The notes under the pieces were generated by a model. That model had not been told where the DNA came from, ran no database searches, and saw nothing but the letters and a program-made list of their open reading frames with translations. A DNA stretch of 50,599 bases from Lachnospiraceae bacterium (GTDB taxonomy: Bacteria; Bacillota; Clostridia; Lachnospirales; Lachnospiraceae), in the NCBI GenBank assembly GCA_004556655.1, contig SFGF01000019.1, positions 1 through 50,599 on the forward strand. Direction: 5' to 3'. A program made the translations under genes and the position numbers. Below, one piece after another: positions 26,105-33,406 of the stretch. Numbering within the stretch: position 1 is the stretch's first letter; each line of letters starts with the position of its first letter.

Positions 26105-27466
26105 TCATATAATGAGTGTGATCACACGGAAGATAAACAGCGCGCATACAACATACATGATCGGATGGATTTTCTTGATCTGTCCTGTACAGATTTTGAT
26201 AATAAACCATGCCAGCATACCAAACATAATACCATTTGCGATCGAATAAGTAAGCGGCATGATCAGGAATGCCAGATATCCGCCGACGGCGTCTGCAACG
26301 TCTCCGTCAAAGTTTAATTTCTTAATAGAAGAAGCCATGAAGAAACCAACTACGATCAGTGCAGGTGCAGTAGCAAAACTTGGGATTGCCAGGAAAATCG
26401 GGGACAGGAACAGAGCTACGATAAACATAACACCTGTTGTCAGGGCTGTCAGACCTGTTTTTCCGCCTTCAGCAACACCGGCACTGGATTCTACAAAACT
26501 GGTGATTGTGGAAGTACCCAGCATAGAACCGGCTACTGTACCGATCGCATCTGCCATAAGAACACGGCCAACTCTCGGAAGTTCTCCGTTTTCATCCAGA
26601 AGATCTGCTTTATCTGCAATACCGATTACGGTTCCGATCGTATCAAACATATCTACGAACAGGAAAGAGAATACAATTACGATAAACTGTGAAATATGAG
26701 CACCGATCCATCCAAAATCAAATTTGAAGAAAGTAGGTGCCACAGACGGTGGAATAAAAGATGACGCACTCAGTGATGGAATCAGAGAGTAAACACCGGC
26801 TTCCACATCTACAACATACCAACCAGTCAGCTCAGCGATGATACCCAGAACCCAGGTAATCAGAATGCCCCAGAGGATATATCCTTTTACATTAAAGTGC
26901 AGCAGGATTACAGTGATCAGCACACCAATCAGGCAGAGTGCTACTTCCGGTTTAGAAAAGTTACCCAGAGCCAGCAGTGTGGATTCATCAGCAACTACGA
27001 CTCCGGCACCCTGAAGTCCGATAAAAGCAATGAAAAGACCAATACCTGCAGTAATACCGTATTTCAGATTGGCAGGAATTGCATTAACGATAGTTTCACG
27101 CAGCTTGAAGAATGAAAGAATGATAAAAATAATACCCTCTACCAATACCGCTGCCAATGCGATTTTCCAGGGATCCTCGATGCCCTGAAGATCTCCCAGA
27201 CATACAGTAAAAGCAAAGTAAGCATTCAGTCCCATACCTGCAGACAGAGCAATCGGATAATTTGCCCAGAATGCCATAATAAATGTTGCAAGGGCAGAAG
27301 CCAGTGCGGTAGCTGTAAATACAGCGCCGGAATCCATACCGGAAGCACTTAGCAGGTTCGGGTTAACAGCGAGTATATACGCCATAGTCAGGAAAGTCGT
27401 AATACCGGCCATAATCTCGGTCTTGACTGTGGTGTTATGCTCTTTCAGTTTAAAGAGTTTTTCCAT
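26105..27466 (-). CDS. NCS2 family purine permease (AzgA/PbuG type)
   Basis: A 453-residue carrier with about twelve to fourteen membrane segments. Family marks are LKEHNTTVKTEIMAGITTFLTMAYIL at the N terminus (here shortened in the quote of residues 8-27: the LxEHxTxVxTE pattern), SAGMGLNAYFAF, FVDMFDTIGT and GTSTITSFVESSAGVAEGG. Members take up hypoxanthine, guanine or adenine by proton symport. GGAGGG precedes the start. The leader is about 50 bases long and carries no purine riboswitch. It is a single-gene unit. Confidence 0.9.
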   Translation of the reverse strand: MEKLFKLKEHNTTVKTEIMAGITTFLTMAYILAVNPNLLSASGMDSGAVFTATALASALATFIMAFWANYPIALSAGMGLNAYFAFTVCLGDLQGIEDPWKIALAAVLVEGIIFIILSFFKLRETIVNAIPANLKYGITAGIGLFIAFIGLQGAGVVVADESTLLALGNFSKPEVALCLIGVLITVILLHFNVKGYILWGILITWVLGIIAELTGWYVVDVEAGVYSLIPSLSASSFIPPSVAPTFFKFDFGWIGAHISQFIVIVFSFLFVDMFDTIGTVIGIADKADLLDENGELPRVGRVLMADAIGTVAGSMLGTSTITSFVESSAGVAEGGKTGLTALTTGVMFIVALFLSPIFLAIPSFATAPALIVVGFFMASSIKKLNFDGDVADAVGGYLAFLIMPLTYSIANGIMFGMLAWFIIKICTGQIKKIHPIMYVVCALFIFRVITLII

Positions 27467-27525
27467 GAGTTTTCCCTCCTCTATAAATTTGTGGAACTCT
27501 TTGGTGAATTGTTTTTACATTTTGC

Positions 27526-27555
27526 ATTGTAGCTGATTTTAATAGTGTTTGTCAA
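27526..27555 (-). promoter_or_regulatory. Promoter of the purine permease gene
   Basis: On the minus strand TTGACA (27555-27550), an 18-base spacer and TACAAT (27531-27526). Confidence 0.75.
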
Positions 27556-27616
27556 CGGATACAGGTTAATTACAGTATAAATACGGGACAAAAAGAGAAC
27601 TGAGAAAGTGCGTGTC

Positions 27617-27645
27617 TTTACAGATTGAAAAAAGGCAGTTATAAT
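27617..27645 (+). promoter_or_regulatory. Promoter of dapF
   Basis: TTTACA (27617-27622), a 17-base spacer and TATAAT (27640-27645), 75 bases upstream of the start codon. Confidence 0.7.
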
Positions 27646-27719
27646 GAGAAAAAATATTGGCTGCGGCAGTATAAAAAGGTCGGTTGCCGGTCATAAAATC
27701 AAAGAAAGAGGGAAAATCA

Positions 27720-28565
27720 ATGAAATTTACGAAGATGCAGGGAATAGGAAATGACTATGTATATGTCAATTGTTTTCAGGAGACAGTAGAGCATCCGGGC
27801 GAAGTGGCAAAACTGGTAAGTGACCGGCACTTTGGAATAGGTTCGGACGGACTGATCTTAATAAAACCATCAGATGTAGCTGATTTTGAGATGGATATGT
27901 ATAATTCTGACGGATCCCGGGGGGCTATGTGCGGTAATGGAATTCGCTGCGTGGCGAAATATGTATATGATTACGGTTTGACGGATAAAACATCCATCAC
28001 GGTCAACACGGCAAGCGGAATCAAATATCTGGACCTGACGATAGAGGATGGAAAAGCGGTTCAGATTCGTGTAAATATGGGGGCACCGATTCTGGAACCA
28101 TTTAAAATTCCGGTGATTTCAGAAAAAGAGATAGTGCTCGATGAGCCGATTCTGGCAGATGGAAAAGAATATCGGATTACTGCTGTTTCCATGGGAAATC
28201 CCCATGCGGTTACTTATATAGATGATGTGAAAGGACTGGATATTGAAAAAATTGGTCCCCAGTTTGAACATCATCCGATTTTCCCGGATCGTGTGAATGC
28301 GGAATTTGTAAAAGTTCTGGACAGACATACAGTAGAAATGCGTGTCTGGGAAAGAGGTGCAGGAGAAACATTGGCCTGTGGAACGGGAGCATGCGCTGTA
28401 GCTGTTGCATCCATATTAAATGGGCTTACAGAGGATGAAGTTACTGTGAAGCTTCTGGGAGGAGATCTGAAAATCTACTGGGATCGAAAAGAAAACCTGG
28501 TATACATGACAGGTCCGGCTGAAGTAGTATTCGATGGAGAAATCAAACTGCCGGATTTCAAGTAG
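27720..28565 (+). CDS. dapF: Diaminopimelate epimerase
   Basis: A 281-residue cofactor-independent epimerase that converts LL- to meso-diaminopimelate for lysine and peptidoglycan. Both catalytic cysteines are present: C71 in MCGNGIRC and C220 in ACGTGACA. KMQGIGNDYVYV at the N terminus and SDGSRGAMCGNG are standard. ATG 27720 has AAAGAGGG upstream. The stop codon overlaps the first two bases of a structured element that fills the gap to asnA. No other lysine gene is adjacent. Confidence 0.95.
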   Translation: MKFTKMQGIGNDYVYVNCFQETVEHPGEVAKLVSDRHFGIGSDGLILIKPSDVADFEMDMYNSDGSRGAMCGNGIRCVAKYVYDYGLTDKTSITVNTASGIKYLDLTIEDGKAVQIRVNMGAPILEPFKIPVISEKEIVLDEPILADGKEYRITAVSMGNPHAVTYIDDVKGLDIEKIGPQFEHHPIFPDRVNAEFVKVLDRHTVEMRVWERGAGETLACGTGACAVAVASILNGLTEDEVTVKLLGGDLKIYWDRKENLVYMTGPAEVVFDGEIKLPDFK

Positions 28566-28805
28566 TATACTTTTTGATTCGTGAGATCAATAAATGTAAT
28601 GAGGCTGCTGATGATATATTCTGTCTGCAATGTCAGGTCGCTCCCCTTTAGCTAACTGTTAACTTCGACATAAGACGCTCTGGAGAGCCGTCGCGCCTAA
28701 GTCTGCGTAAACAGTGGATCTTCAGGCTCGCTTTCCCCGATGACATTGACAGACAGAATATATCATCAGCAGCCCATTTACTTTATCGTCTATACGAATC
28801 AAAAG
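28564..28805 (+). repeat. Structured element, copy A (sense to dapF)
   Basis: One of two inverted copies of the same element. It opens with a 23-base arm (28564-28586, AGTATACTTTTTGATTCGTG and three more bases) and ends in an imperfect inverted copy (28789-28805, TATACGAATCAAAAG). Inside, a long stem (28603-28635 with 28741-28774, one bulge) carries a conserved head at about 28640-28735, which contains AACTTCGACATAAGACGC and GAGCCGTCGCGCCTAAGTCT. The element starts at the dapF stop codon and is read in sense as its 3' UTR. No reading frame is evident. It could be a mobile MITE-like repeat or a structured RNA; the class is not recognised. Confidence 0.75.
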
Positions 28806-28824
28806 AAACAGAGCTATTGGTGTC

Positions 28825-29040
28825 ATTTTGTATCGTGAGAAAGCGTGCAAAAATCGAGCAGTCCGTTTTAGAAGCATTGGGATAAGTGAGCCTGAAGATC
28901 CAGCGCTTACGCAGACTTAGGCGCGACGGCTCTCCGGAGCGTCTTATGTCGAAGTTAGCGATTAGCTGAAGGGGAACGGCCTGCTTCTAAAACGGACTGC
29001 TTGATTTTCTACACACATCTCACGAATCAAAAAGTATACT
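28825..29040 (-). repeat. Structured element, copy B (sense to asnA)
   Basis: The second copy, on the minus strand. Its outer arm (29018-29040) is perfectly complementary to that of copy A over 23 bases, and the opposite end (28825-28840, ATTTTGTATCGTGAGA) is a degenerate form. The inner stem (28851-28876 with 28982-29007) has a sequence unrelated to the stem of copy A, starting AGCAGTCCGTTTTAGAAGC. The head (about 28885-28975) is nearly identical to that of copy A. It starts one base after the asnA stop codon and is read in sense as the 3' UTR of asnA. Confidence 0.75.
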
Positions 29041-29041
29041 T

Positions 29042-30055
29042 TTACAGTAATGGTATTCCATGTTCTTTCGCGGCCTGTACGGTTTCTTCCGGCCACAGGG
29101 AGCAATGGACTTCTCCGATATGTGCTTTTCTCAGATAAAACATACAGATGCGGGACTGACCGATTCCGCCGCCGATGGTAAATGGAAGTTCGTCATTCAG
29201 TATGGCTTTCTGGAAGTCCATTTCTGCCCGTTCTTCACATCCGCAGATGGCAAGCTGGCGTTTCAGAGATTCAGCATCCACACGGATTCCCATGGAAGAA
29301 AGTTCAAGAGCGATATCCAGTACCGGATAGTATACAATGATATCTCCATTTAATTCCCAGTCATCATAATCCGGAGCGCGGCCGTCATGTTTCTGTCCGG
29401 AAGTAAGATATTTACCGATCTGCATGATAAATACGGCACCTTTTTCTTTAACAATCTTATATTCCCGATCCTTTGGAGTAAGGTCAGGATACATATCTTC
29501 CAGTTCCTGAGAAGTGATAAAGAAAATATCTTTCGGCAGAATCTCTTCAATATAATCATACTGGATTGCCATATATTTTTCTGTTTTTTTCAAAGCAGAG
29601 TATACGGTACGAACCACAGATTTCAGAGTGTCAACATTTCTTTCTTCGCGGGTGATGATTTTTTCCCAGTCCCACTGATCCACATAGATGGAATGAATAT
29701 TGTCGGTATCTTCATCCCGACGGATGGCTACCATATCGGTATAAAGACCCTCACCGTGGGAAAAACCATATTTCTTCAGTGCATACCGTTTCCATTTGGC
29801 AAGAGAATGGACAATTTCCGCATCTTCCTGATCCGGAGCTTCCTTGATATCAAACTTAACCGGGCGTTCCACACCATTCAGATTGTCATTCAATCCAGAG
29901 GTTGGATTGACAAATAAAGGCGCAGATACGCGGAGAAGATTCAGTCTTTCAGACAGCGTCTTTTGGAAAAAATCCTTTACGGTTTTGATTCCAATTTGCG
30001 TATCGTGAAGGTTCAAAGCTGGCTGATAATTTTCGGGAATGATAAAACGTTCCAT
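29042..30055 (-). CDS. asnA: Aspartate-ammonia ligase (asparagine synthetase A)
   Basis: A 337-residue class II aminoacyl-tRNA-synthetase-like enzyme that makes asparagine from aspartate, ammonia and ATP. Typical segments are ISPLF-like LRVSAPLFVNPTSGLNDNLN, WKRYALKKYGF, YVDQWDWEK and the C-terminal GGGIGQSRICMFYLRKAHIGE, the ATP-binding class II motif 3. Length and sequence are complete. It has GAGGAGGCAC upstream of the start. It is a single-gene unit convergent with dapF. Confidence 0.96.
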   Translation of the reverse strand: MERFIIPENYQPALNLHDTQIGIKTVKDFFQKTLSERLNLLRVSAPLFVNPTSGLNDNLNGVERPVKFDIKEAPDQEDAEIVHSLAKWKRYALKKYGFSHGEGLYTDMVAIRRDEDTDNIHSIYVDQWDWEKIITREERNVDTLKSVVRTVYSALKKTEKYMAIQYDYIEEILPKDIFFITSQELEDMYPDLTPKDREYKIVKEKGAVFIMQIGKYLTSGQKHDGRAPDYDDWELNGDIIVYYPVLDIALELSSMGIRVDAESLKRQLAICGCEERAEMDFQKAILNDELPFTIGGGIGQSRICMFYLRKAHIGEVHCSLWPEETVQAAKEHGIPLL

Positions 30056-30160
30056 AAAAGTGCCTCCTCATTACATTTTTCAATACATTTTCAATGGTAC
30101 TATTATAGCAGAAAATGATTGAAATACAACTTGAAATTTCGAGTTCATCCCCCATATATC

Positions 30161-31687
30161 CTACAGTTCGACGGTAGTTGTTGCAATTTTTTTTCGAAAT
30201 CGGATGTCATGTTCCACGAACAGCATCGTTGGCTGATATTCCAACAGCAGTTTTTCAATCTGCATTCTTGAAAATACGTCTATATAATTCAGTGGTTCAT
30301 CCCAAATATAAAGATGGGCCGGTGTCAGTAAACTGGCGGCAAGCAGAACCTTCTTTTTTTGACCTTCTGAATAATCTTCCATATTTTTCAAAAACTGCAC
30401 CCGTTCGAAATCGAGCTGTCTGAGTATAGAACAGAACAGACTTTGGTTCAAATGATGTATCCTGCAAAATTCTGGTATGCTTCCCTGTAAACCGGAGGTA
30501 TCCTGAGAAACATAGGAGACGATTAGTCCGGAGGCAATTTCGCAAAGGCCTTCTTCCGAAAGTGCAATGCTGGGATCGATAGCCCCTGCTTTTTGCAAGA
30601 TTATTTTAATGAGCGAAGATTTTCCACAGCCGTTTTCGCCATGCAGAGCAATCCGATCGCCTTTGTGAATGGCAAAGGTTAAGCCGGTAAAAAGCGGACG
30701 ACTGGCATCCTTATATTTCAGACTATAATCTTTCAGATTAACAAGAGTGTTTTTATGATGCTCAAGTTGTACCAGCTTTAAATCTGCCGGCATTTCCAAA
30801 TCCTTTAGAAGACCTTCTTTTTCTTCTATTTCCCGATCGATTCTTCTCTCCATTTGACTGACTCTGCTCTGCATTTTTTTTGTTTTTGCACCGATATATG
30901 CTCTGGTGTCCAGAAATCTGTCATGCTCTTTTACCGGATCATATCCAATCTTGGTACGTTCATTTTTATCGGCCCACTGGGAAGTGCGCATTGCAGCCTG
31001 CTTTAGTTTCCGGATCTCTTTTTGGTGTTTTTCGTTTTCTGCTAAAACAAATTGATCCTTGCGCTGCTTGTTTTCCCACCAGCTGGAAAAATTACCGTTC
31101 TGTACCTCGATGGTTTTCCGGTTCAGCACCAGTACGTGATCGGTACAGGCATCCAGCAGGTCTCTGTCATGAGATACGAGGATATATCCTTTCTTGGAAG
31201 CGAGATATCGTTTGACAGTTTCTCTGGCATCCTGATCCAGATGATTGGTTGGTTCATCGATCAATAAAAAATCATTTTCTCCGGAAAATAAGACGGCCAG
31301 CAGAATCTTGGTGCGCTCTCCGGGGCTCAGTGTCTGATATGGTTGGTAAAGAAGTTCTGCGTTTTCACCCAGCTGTGTCAGTTCACATATCACACGCCAT
31401 AGTTCACATCCGGCCTTCAGTTCTTCGACGAAATCGGCGGCAGATAACTGCATTTGACGTTTTGTAATCTGATAGGGGAAATAGTCAAACACGGTAGTTG
31501 TATCAATAGATCCGTTATAGGAATATTTTCCTAATAACAAATGTAAAAAAGTTGTTTTCCCTTTTCCGTTACGACCGATAAAACCCAGTTTCCAATTTGT
31601 ATCAATGGAAAATGAGACATTTTCAAATATATTATCAGAACTTCCATCATAATAAAACGTAAGATGATTCACACTTATTTGTGCCAT
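30161..31687 (-). CDS. ABC-F ribosomal protection protein, Lsa/Vga-like
   Basis: A 508-residue soluble protein with two ATPase domains and no membrane segment. Domain 1 has GRNGKGKTT, LSPGERTK and LLIDEPTNHLD; domain 2 has GENGCGKSS, YSEGQKKK and IWDEPLNYID. The interdomain linker (about residues 190-290) is the part that enters the ribosome in antibiotic-resistance members. Sequence type suggests the Lsa group, associated with lincosamide, streptogramin A and pleuromutilin protection; a resistance phenotype is inferred, not shown. ATG 31687 is seven bases after AGGAGG; ATG 31693 is too close to it. The long leader carries an attenuator. Confidence 0.88.
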   Translation of the reverse strand: MAQISVNHLTFYYDGSSDNIFENVSFSIDTNWKLGFIGRNGKGKTTFLHLLLGKYSYNGSIDTTTVFDYFPYQITKRQMQLSAADFVEELKAGCELWRVICELTQLGENAELLYQPYQTLSPGERTKILLAVLFSGENDFLLIDEPTNHLDQDARETVKRYLASKKGYILVSHDRDLLDACTDHVLVLNRKTIEVQNGNFSSWWENKQRKDQFVLAENEKHQKEIRKLKQAAMRTSQWADKNERTKIGYDPVKEHDRFLDTRAYIGAKTKKMQSRVSQMERRIDREIEEKEGLLKDLEMPADLKLVQLEHHKNTLVNLKDYSLKYKDASRPLFTGLTFAIHKGDRIALHGENGCGKSSLIKIILQKAGAIDPSIALSEEGLCEIASGLIVSYVSQDTSGLQGSIPEFCRIHHLNQSLFCSILRQLDFERVQFLKNMEDYSEGQKKKVLLAASLLTPAHLYIWDEPLNYIDVFSRMQIEKLLLEYQPTMLFVEHDIRFRKKIATTTVEL

Positions 31688-31723
31688 ATACATTCCTCCT
31701 TCCATGCTTCGCATGCATTTGGA

Positions 31724-31759
31724 TAAAAAAATAGAAACCATTTGCTGCCAAAGGGTTTC
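31724..31759 (-). terminator. Attenuator terminator in the ABC-F leader
   Basis: GAAACC-A-TTTG pairs with CAAA-G-GGTTTC (31734-31759) around CTGC; on the minus strand a run of T follows. It lies 37 bases before the start codon of the ABC-F gene and about 240 bases after the promoter, so it would stop the transcript before the gene. Confidence 0.75.
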
Positions 31760-31769
31760 ATTCCATACG

Positions 31770-31959
31770 ATAACCTCAGGAGTGGAGGAGTGACATTACA
31801 AGCATGATCCGCGAGAAATAATATGCACACAAAAAGAGAGGTTATGAGAACATAATCCACTTTTGGCAACATGACAATACAATGTGCGTGTCAAAACTCA
31901 CACAGTGAAAAACTTCATGTAATCAAAAGTAAATTATCTTCTCATCTTTTCACCTCTCT
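31770..31959 (-). promoter_or_regulatory. Competing leader pairings of the ABC-F attenuator
   Basis: Three segments of the minus-strand leader compete. AGAGAGGT in the ribosome binding site of the leader peptide (31959-31952) can pair with ACCTCTCT (31842-31835). The overlapping ATAACCTC (31845-31838) can pair instead with GAGGTTAT (31777-31770), just before the terminator stem. A ribosome stalled on the leader peptide would cover the first segment and free the second. The mechanism is inferred from complementarity alone. Confidence 0.55.
31934..31945 (-). CDS. Three-codon leader peptide MRR of the ABC-F gene
   Basis: ATG AGA AGA TAA follows AAGGAGAGAGGTG by five bases, an unusually strong ribosome binding site for so short a frame. 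Very short upstream frames control some antibiotic-inducible ABC-F genes by ribosome stalling. Its two arginine codons and position upstream of an attenuator support this. It is too short for standard gene finders. Confidence 0.5.
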   Translation of the reverse strand: MRR

Positions 31960-31974
31960 CCTTAAGCTGTTGAT

Positions 31975-32003
31975 ATTCTAGCACCTAGATATCCTTTTGT
32001 CAA
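31975..32003 (-). promoter_or_regulatory. Promoter of the ABC-F leader
   Basis: On the minus strand TTGACA (32003-31998), a 17-base spacer and TAGAAT (31980-31975), 30 bases before the leader peptide start. Confidence 0.75.
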
Positions 32004-32036
32004 CAGTGGTACATTTCATTTGTCTGTGCATTGTTT

Positions 32037-32065
32037 TTGACCTTATAACCATTATGTGTTATGCT
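32037..32065 (+). promoter_or_regulatory. Promoter of the zinc-ribbon protein gene
   Basis: TTGACC (32037-32042), a 17-base spacer and TATGCT (32060-32065). It is divergent from the ABC-F promoter; the two -35 elements are 33 bases apart. Confidence 0.55.
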
Positions 32066-32143
32066 GATAATAAGAGGAAAAGCTTGTTATTAGCAGTATG
32101 GAACAAATCGGGGAAAGATTTTGAAAAGACAGGGGGGAAGAAA

Positions 32144-33205
32144 ATGAAGAAGAAAAGATGTAATCTGTGCGGCGGCAAAATTGTAAATGAACGGTGCGTA
32201 AGTTGTGGTATGTATTGTCGTTCAGCTCAGGGGAGATATTATCTGAACGAGCGCAGACCGAACTATGAACAGACAGAAGAATATGAAAAAACAGGCAATA
32301 AAAGAACGACATATAAAAGTGTGGAGAATAGAAGTGTAGGTTATGCAAAAAGGCAGAATGTGACGGCGTCGACAGTTCCGGGAAGAGTGACCGGAATGCC
32401 GGAAGGAAGCAGGCTTTCGGGAAGAAGCAAAACTTTCGGGAATATTGTTATAGTTATCATCGTGCTTGTTGTTGCTGTTCTTAAGTTGGTTGACTGGGGA
32501 GAAAGCTTCGATGAACCGGCAGAGAATGTGGAAAATTATGAAAACAGTGATACTGCGGCTGCTGTAGAAGTTCCGTCGGAATCGATCGATATTTATGAGA
32601 ATATGGTAAGGGATCTGTCGGAAGATGGAGAAAATTTTGAAATTTCCCTGAATGCCGGACAGTATGTAGTGGGATGTCAGCTCCCGGAAGGAAGATATAC
32701 GGTGAAGGCTGGGGAAGATGCGGAGAATCTTTGGTTCTCTGTAGAGGATGAGGAGGAGAACTATTTTTACAATTCCTGGTGGATTTCCGATTATCAGATG
32801 ACAGAAAACGGATATGAGATTGAAGATGTCAGACTGTACAATGGTGCTGTTATGACTATATCGGGAGCGGGTACGATCCTTTTACAGACGGTAAACGGAC
32901 AAACAGACCAGATGAAGATCCCACAGGCAAACCCTCTCACAGAACAAGTTTATGTGTCATCAGACCTACTTAAAGTGGGGAAAGACCTGGAAGCAGGTGT
33001 GTATGATGTAAAAGCCCTGGAAAACGAAGGAATTTTTAAAATACGAGATGAAGAAGGCTATGAAATGGAATATTATCTGGATTCTGACCAATGGTATGAT
33101 CCGGCAGAGTATCATAATATGATATTATTAGAAGGGGATATCATATATGTGGAACCGGAAGAATTTTCCATTGTATTGATTCCCAGCGAGGAAATCTATG
33201 AATAG
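32144..33205 (+). CDS. Zinc-ribbon membrane protein, function unknown
   Basis: A 353-residue protein. An N-terminal zinc ribbon has C6 and C9 in CNLCGG and C18 and C21 in CVSCG. A basic linker follows, then one membrane segment (about 99-115, IVIVIIVLVVAVLKLV) and an acidic beta-rich extracellular part. In that part two similar blocks appear: LNAGQYVVGCQLPEGRYTVKA and LKVGKDLEAGVYDVKALE, each of the form [G]-x-DLPAGxYxVxA seen in many secreted Firmicute proteins. No enzymatic motif is seen. ATG 32144 has AGGGGGG upstream. Confidence 0.75.
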   Translation: MKKKRCNLCGGKIVNERCVSCGMYCRSAQGRYYLNERRPNYEQTEEYEKTGNKRTTYKSVENRSVGYAKRQNVTASTVPGRVTGMPEGSRLSGRSKTFGNIVIVIIVLVVAVLKLVDWGESFDEPAENVENYENSDTAAAVEVPSESIDIYENMVRDLSEDGENFEISLNAGQYVVGCQLPEGRYTVKAGEDAENLWFSVEDEEENYFYNSWWISDYQMTENGYEIEDVRLYNGAVMTISGAGTILLQTVNGQTDQMKIPQANPLTEQVYVSSDLLKVGKDLEAGVYDVKALENEGIFKIRDEEGYEMEYYLDSDQWYDPAEYHNMILLEGDIIYVEPEEFSIVLIPSEEIYE

Positions 33206-33373
33206 TGCCAGGTGACACGATTTTGCGACAGGATATGTCAAGAGGATTTTGTCTGAAAATAGTTACAAGATTCCGGAGGAAAAGAGAAGGAAATTTTATA
33301 TTTCTTACTCTTTTCTTTTTATGGAAACAGTGATATACTGGTGCATACAAAATGTTGATTTTTTAAAACGGAT

Positions 33374-33391
33374 AACAACTATATATAGTAG
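33374..33391. promoter_or_regulatory. Possible NrdR box upstream of nrdD
   Basis: ACAACTATATATAGTAGT contains the palindrome ACTATATATAGT, similar to the NrdR repressor box, 16 bases upstream of the nrdD start. A weaker candidate, ACAGTGATATACTGGTG, lies at 33327-33343, but the spacing of about 48 bases is not the usual 31-32. The call rests on one good half only. Confidence 0.4.
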
Positions 33392-33406
33392 TGAGGAGAA
33401 TAAGAA

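Noticed and set aside
27467..27560. Purine riboswitch upstream of the NCS2 permease
   Set aside because: The promoter on the minus strand leaves a leader of only about 50 bases with none of the conserved purine aptamer blocks.
33206..33260. TGCCAGGTGACACG followed by GCGACAGG as a possible half of a REP palindrome
   Set aside because: The second arm is too degenerate to pair well; it may be chance and is not supported as a repeat.
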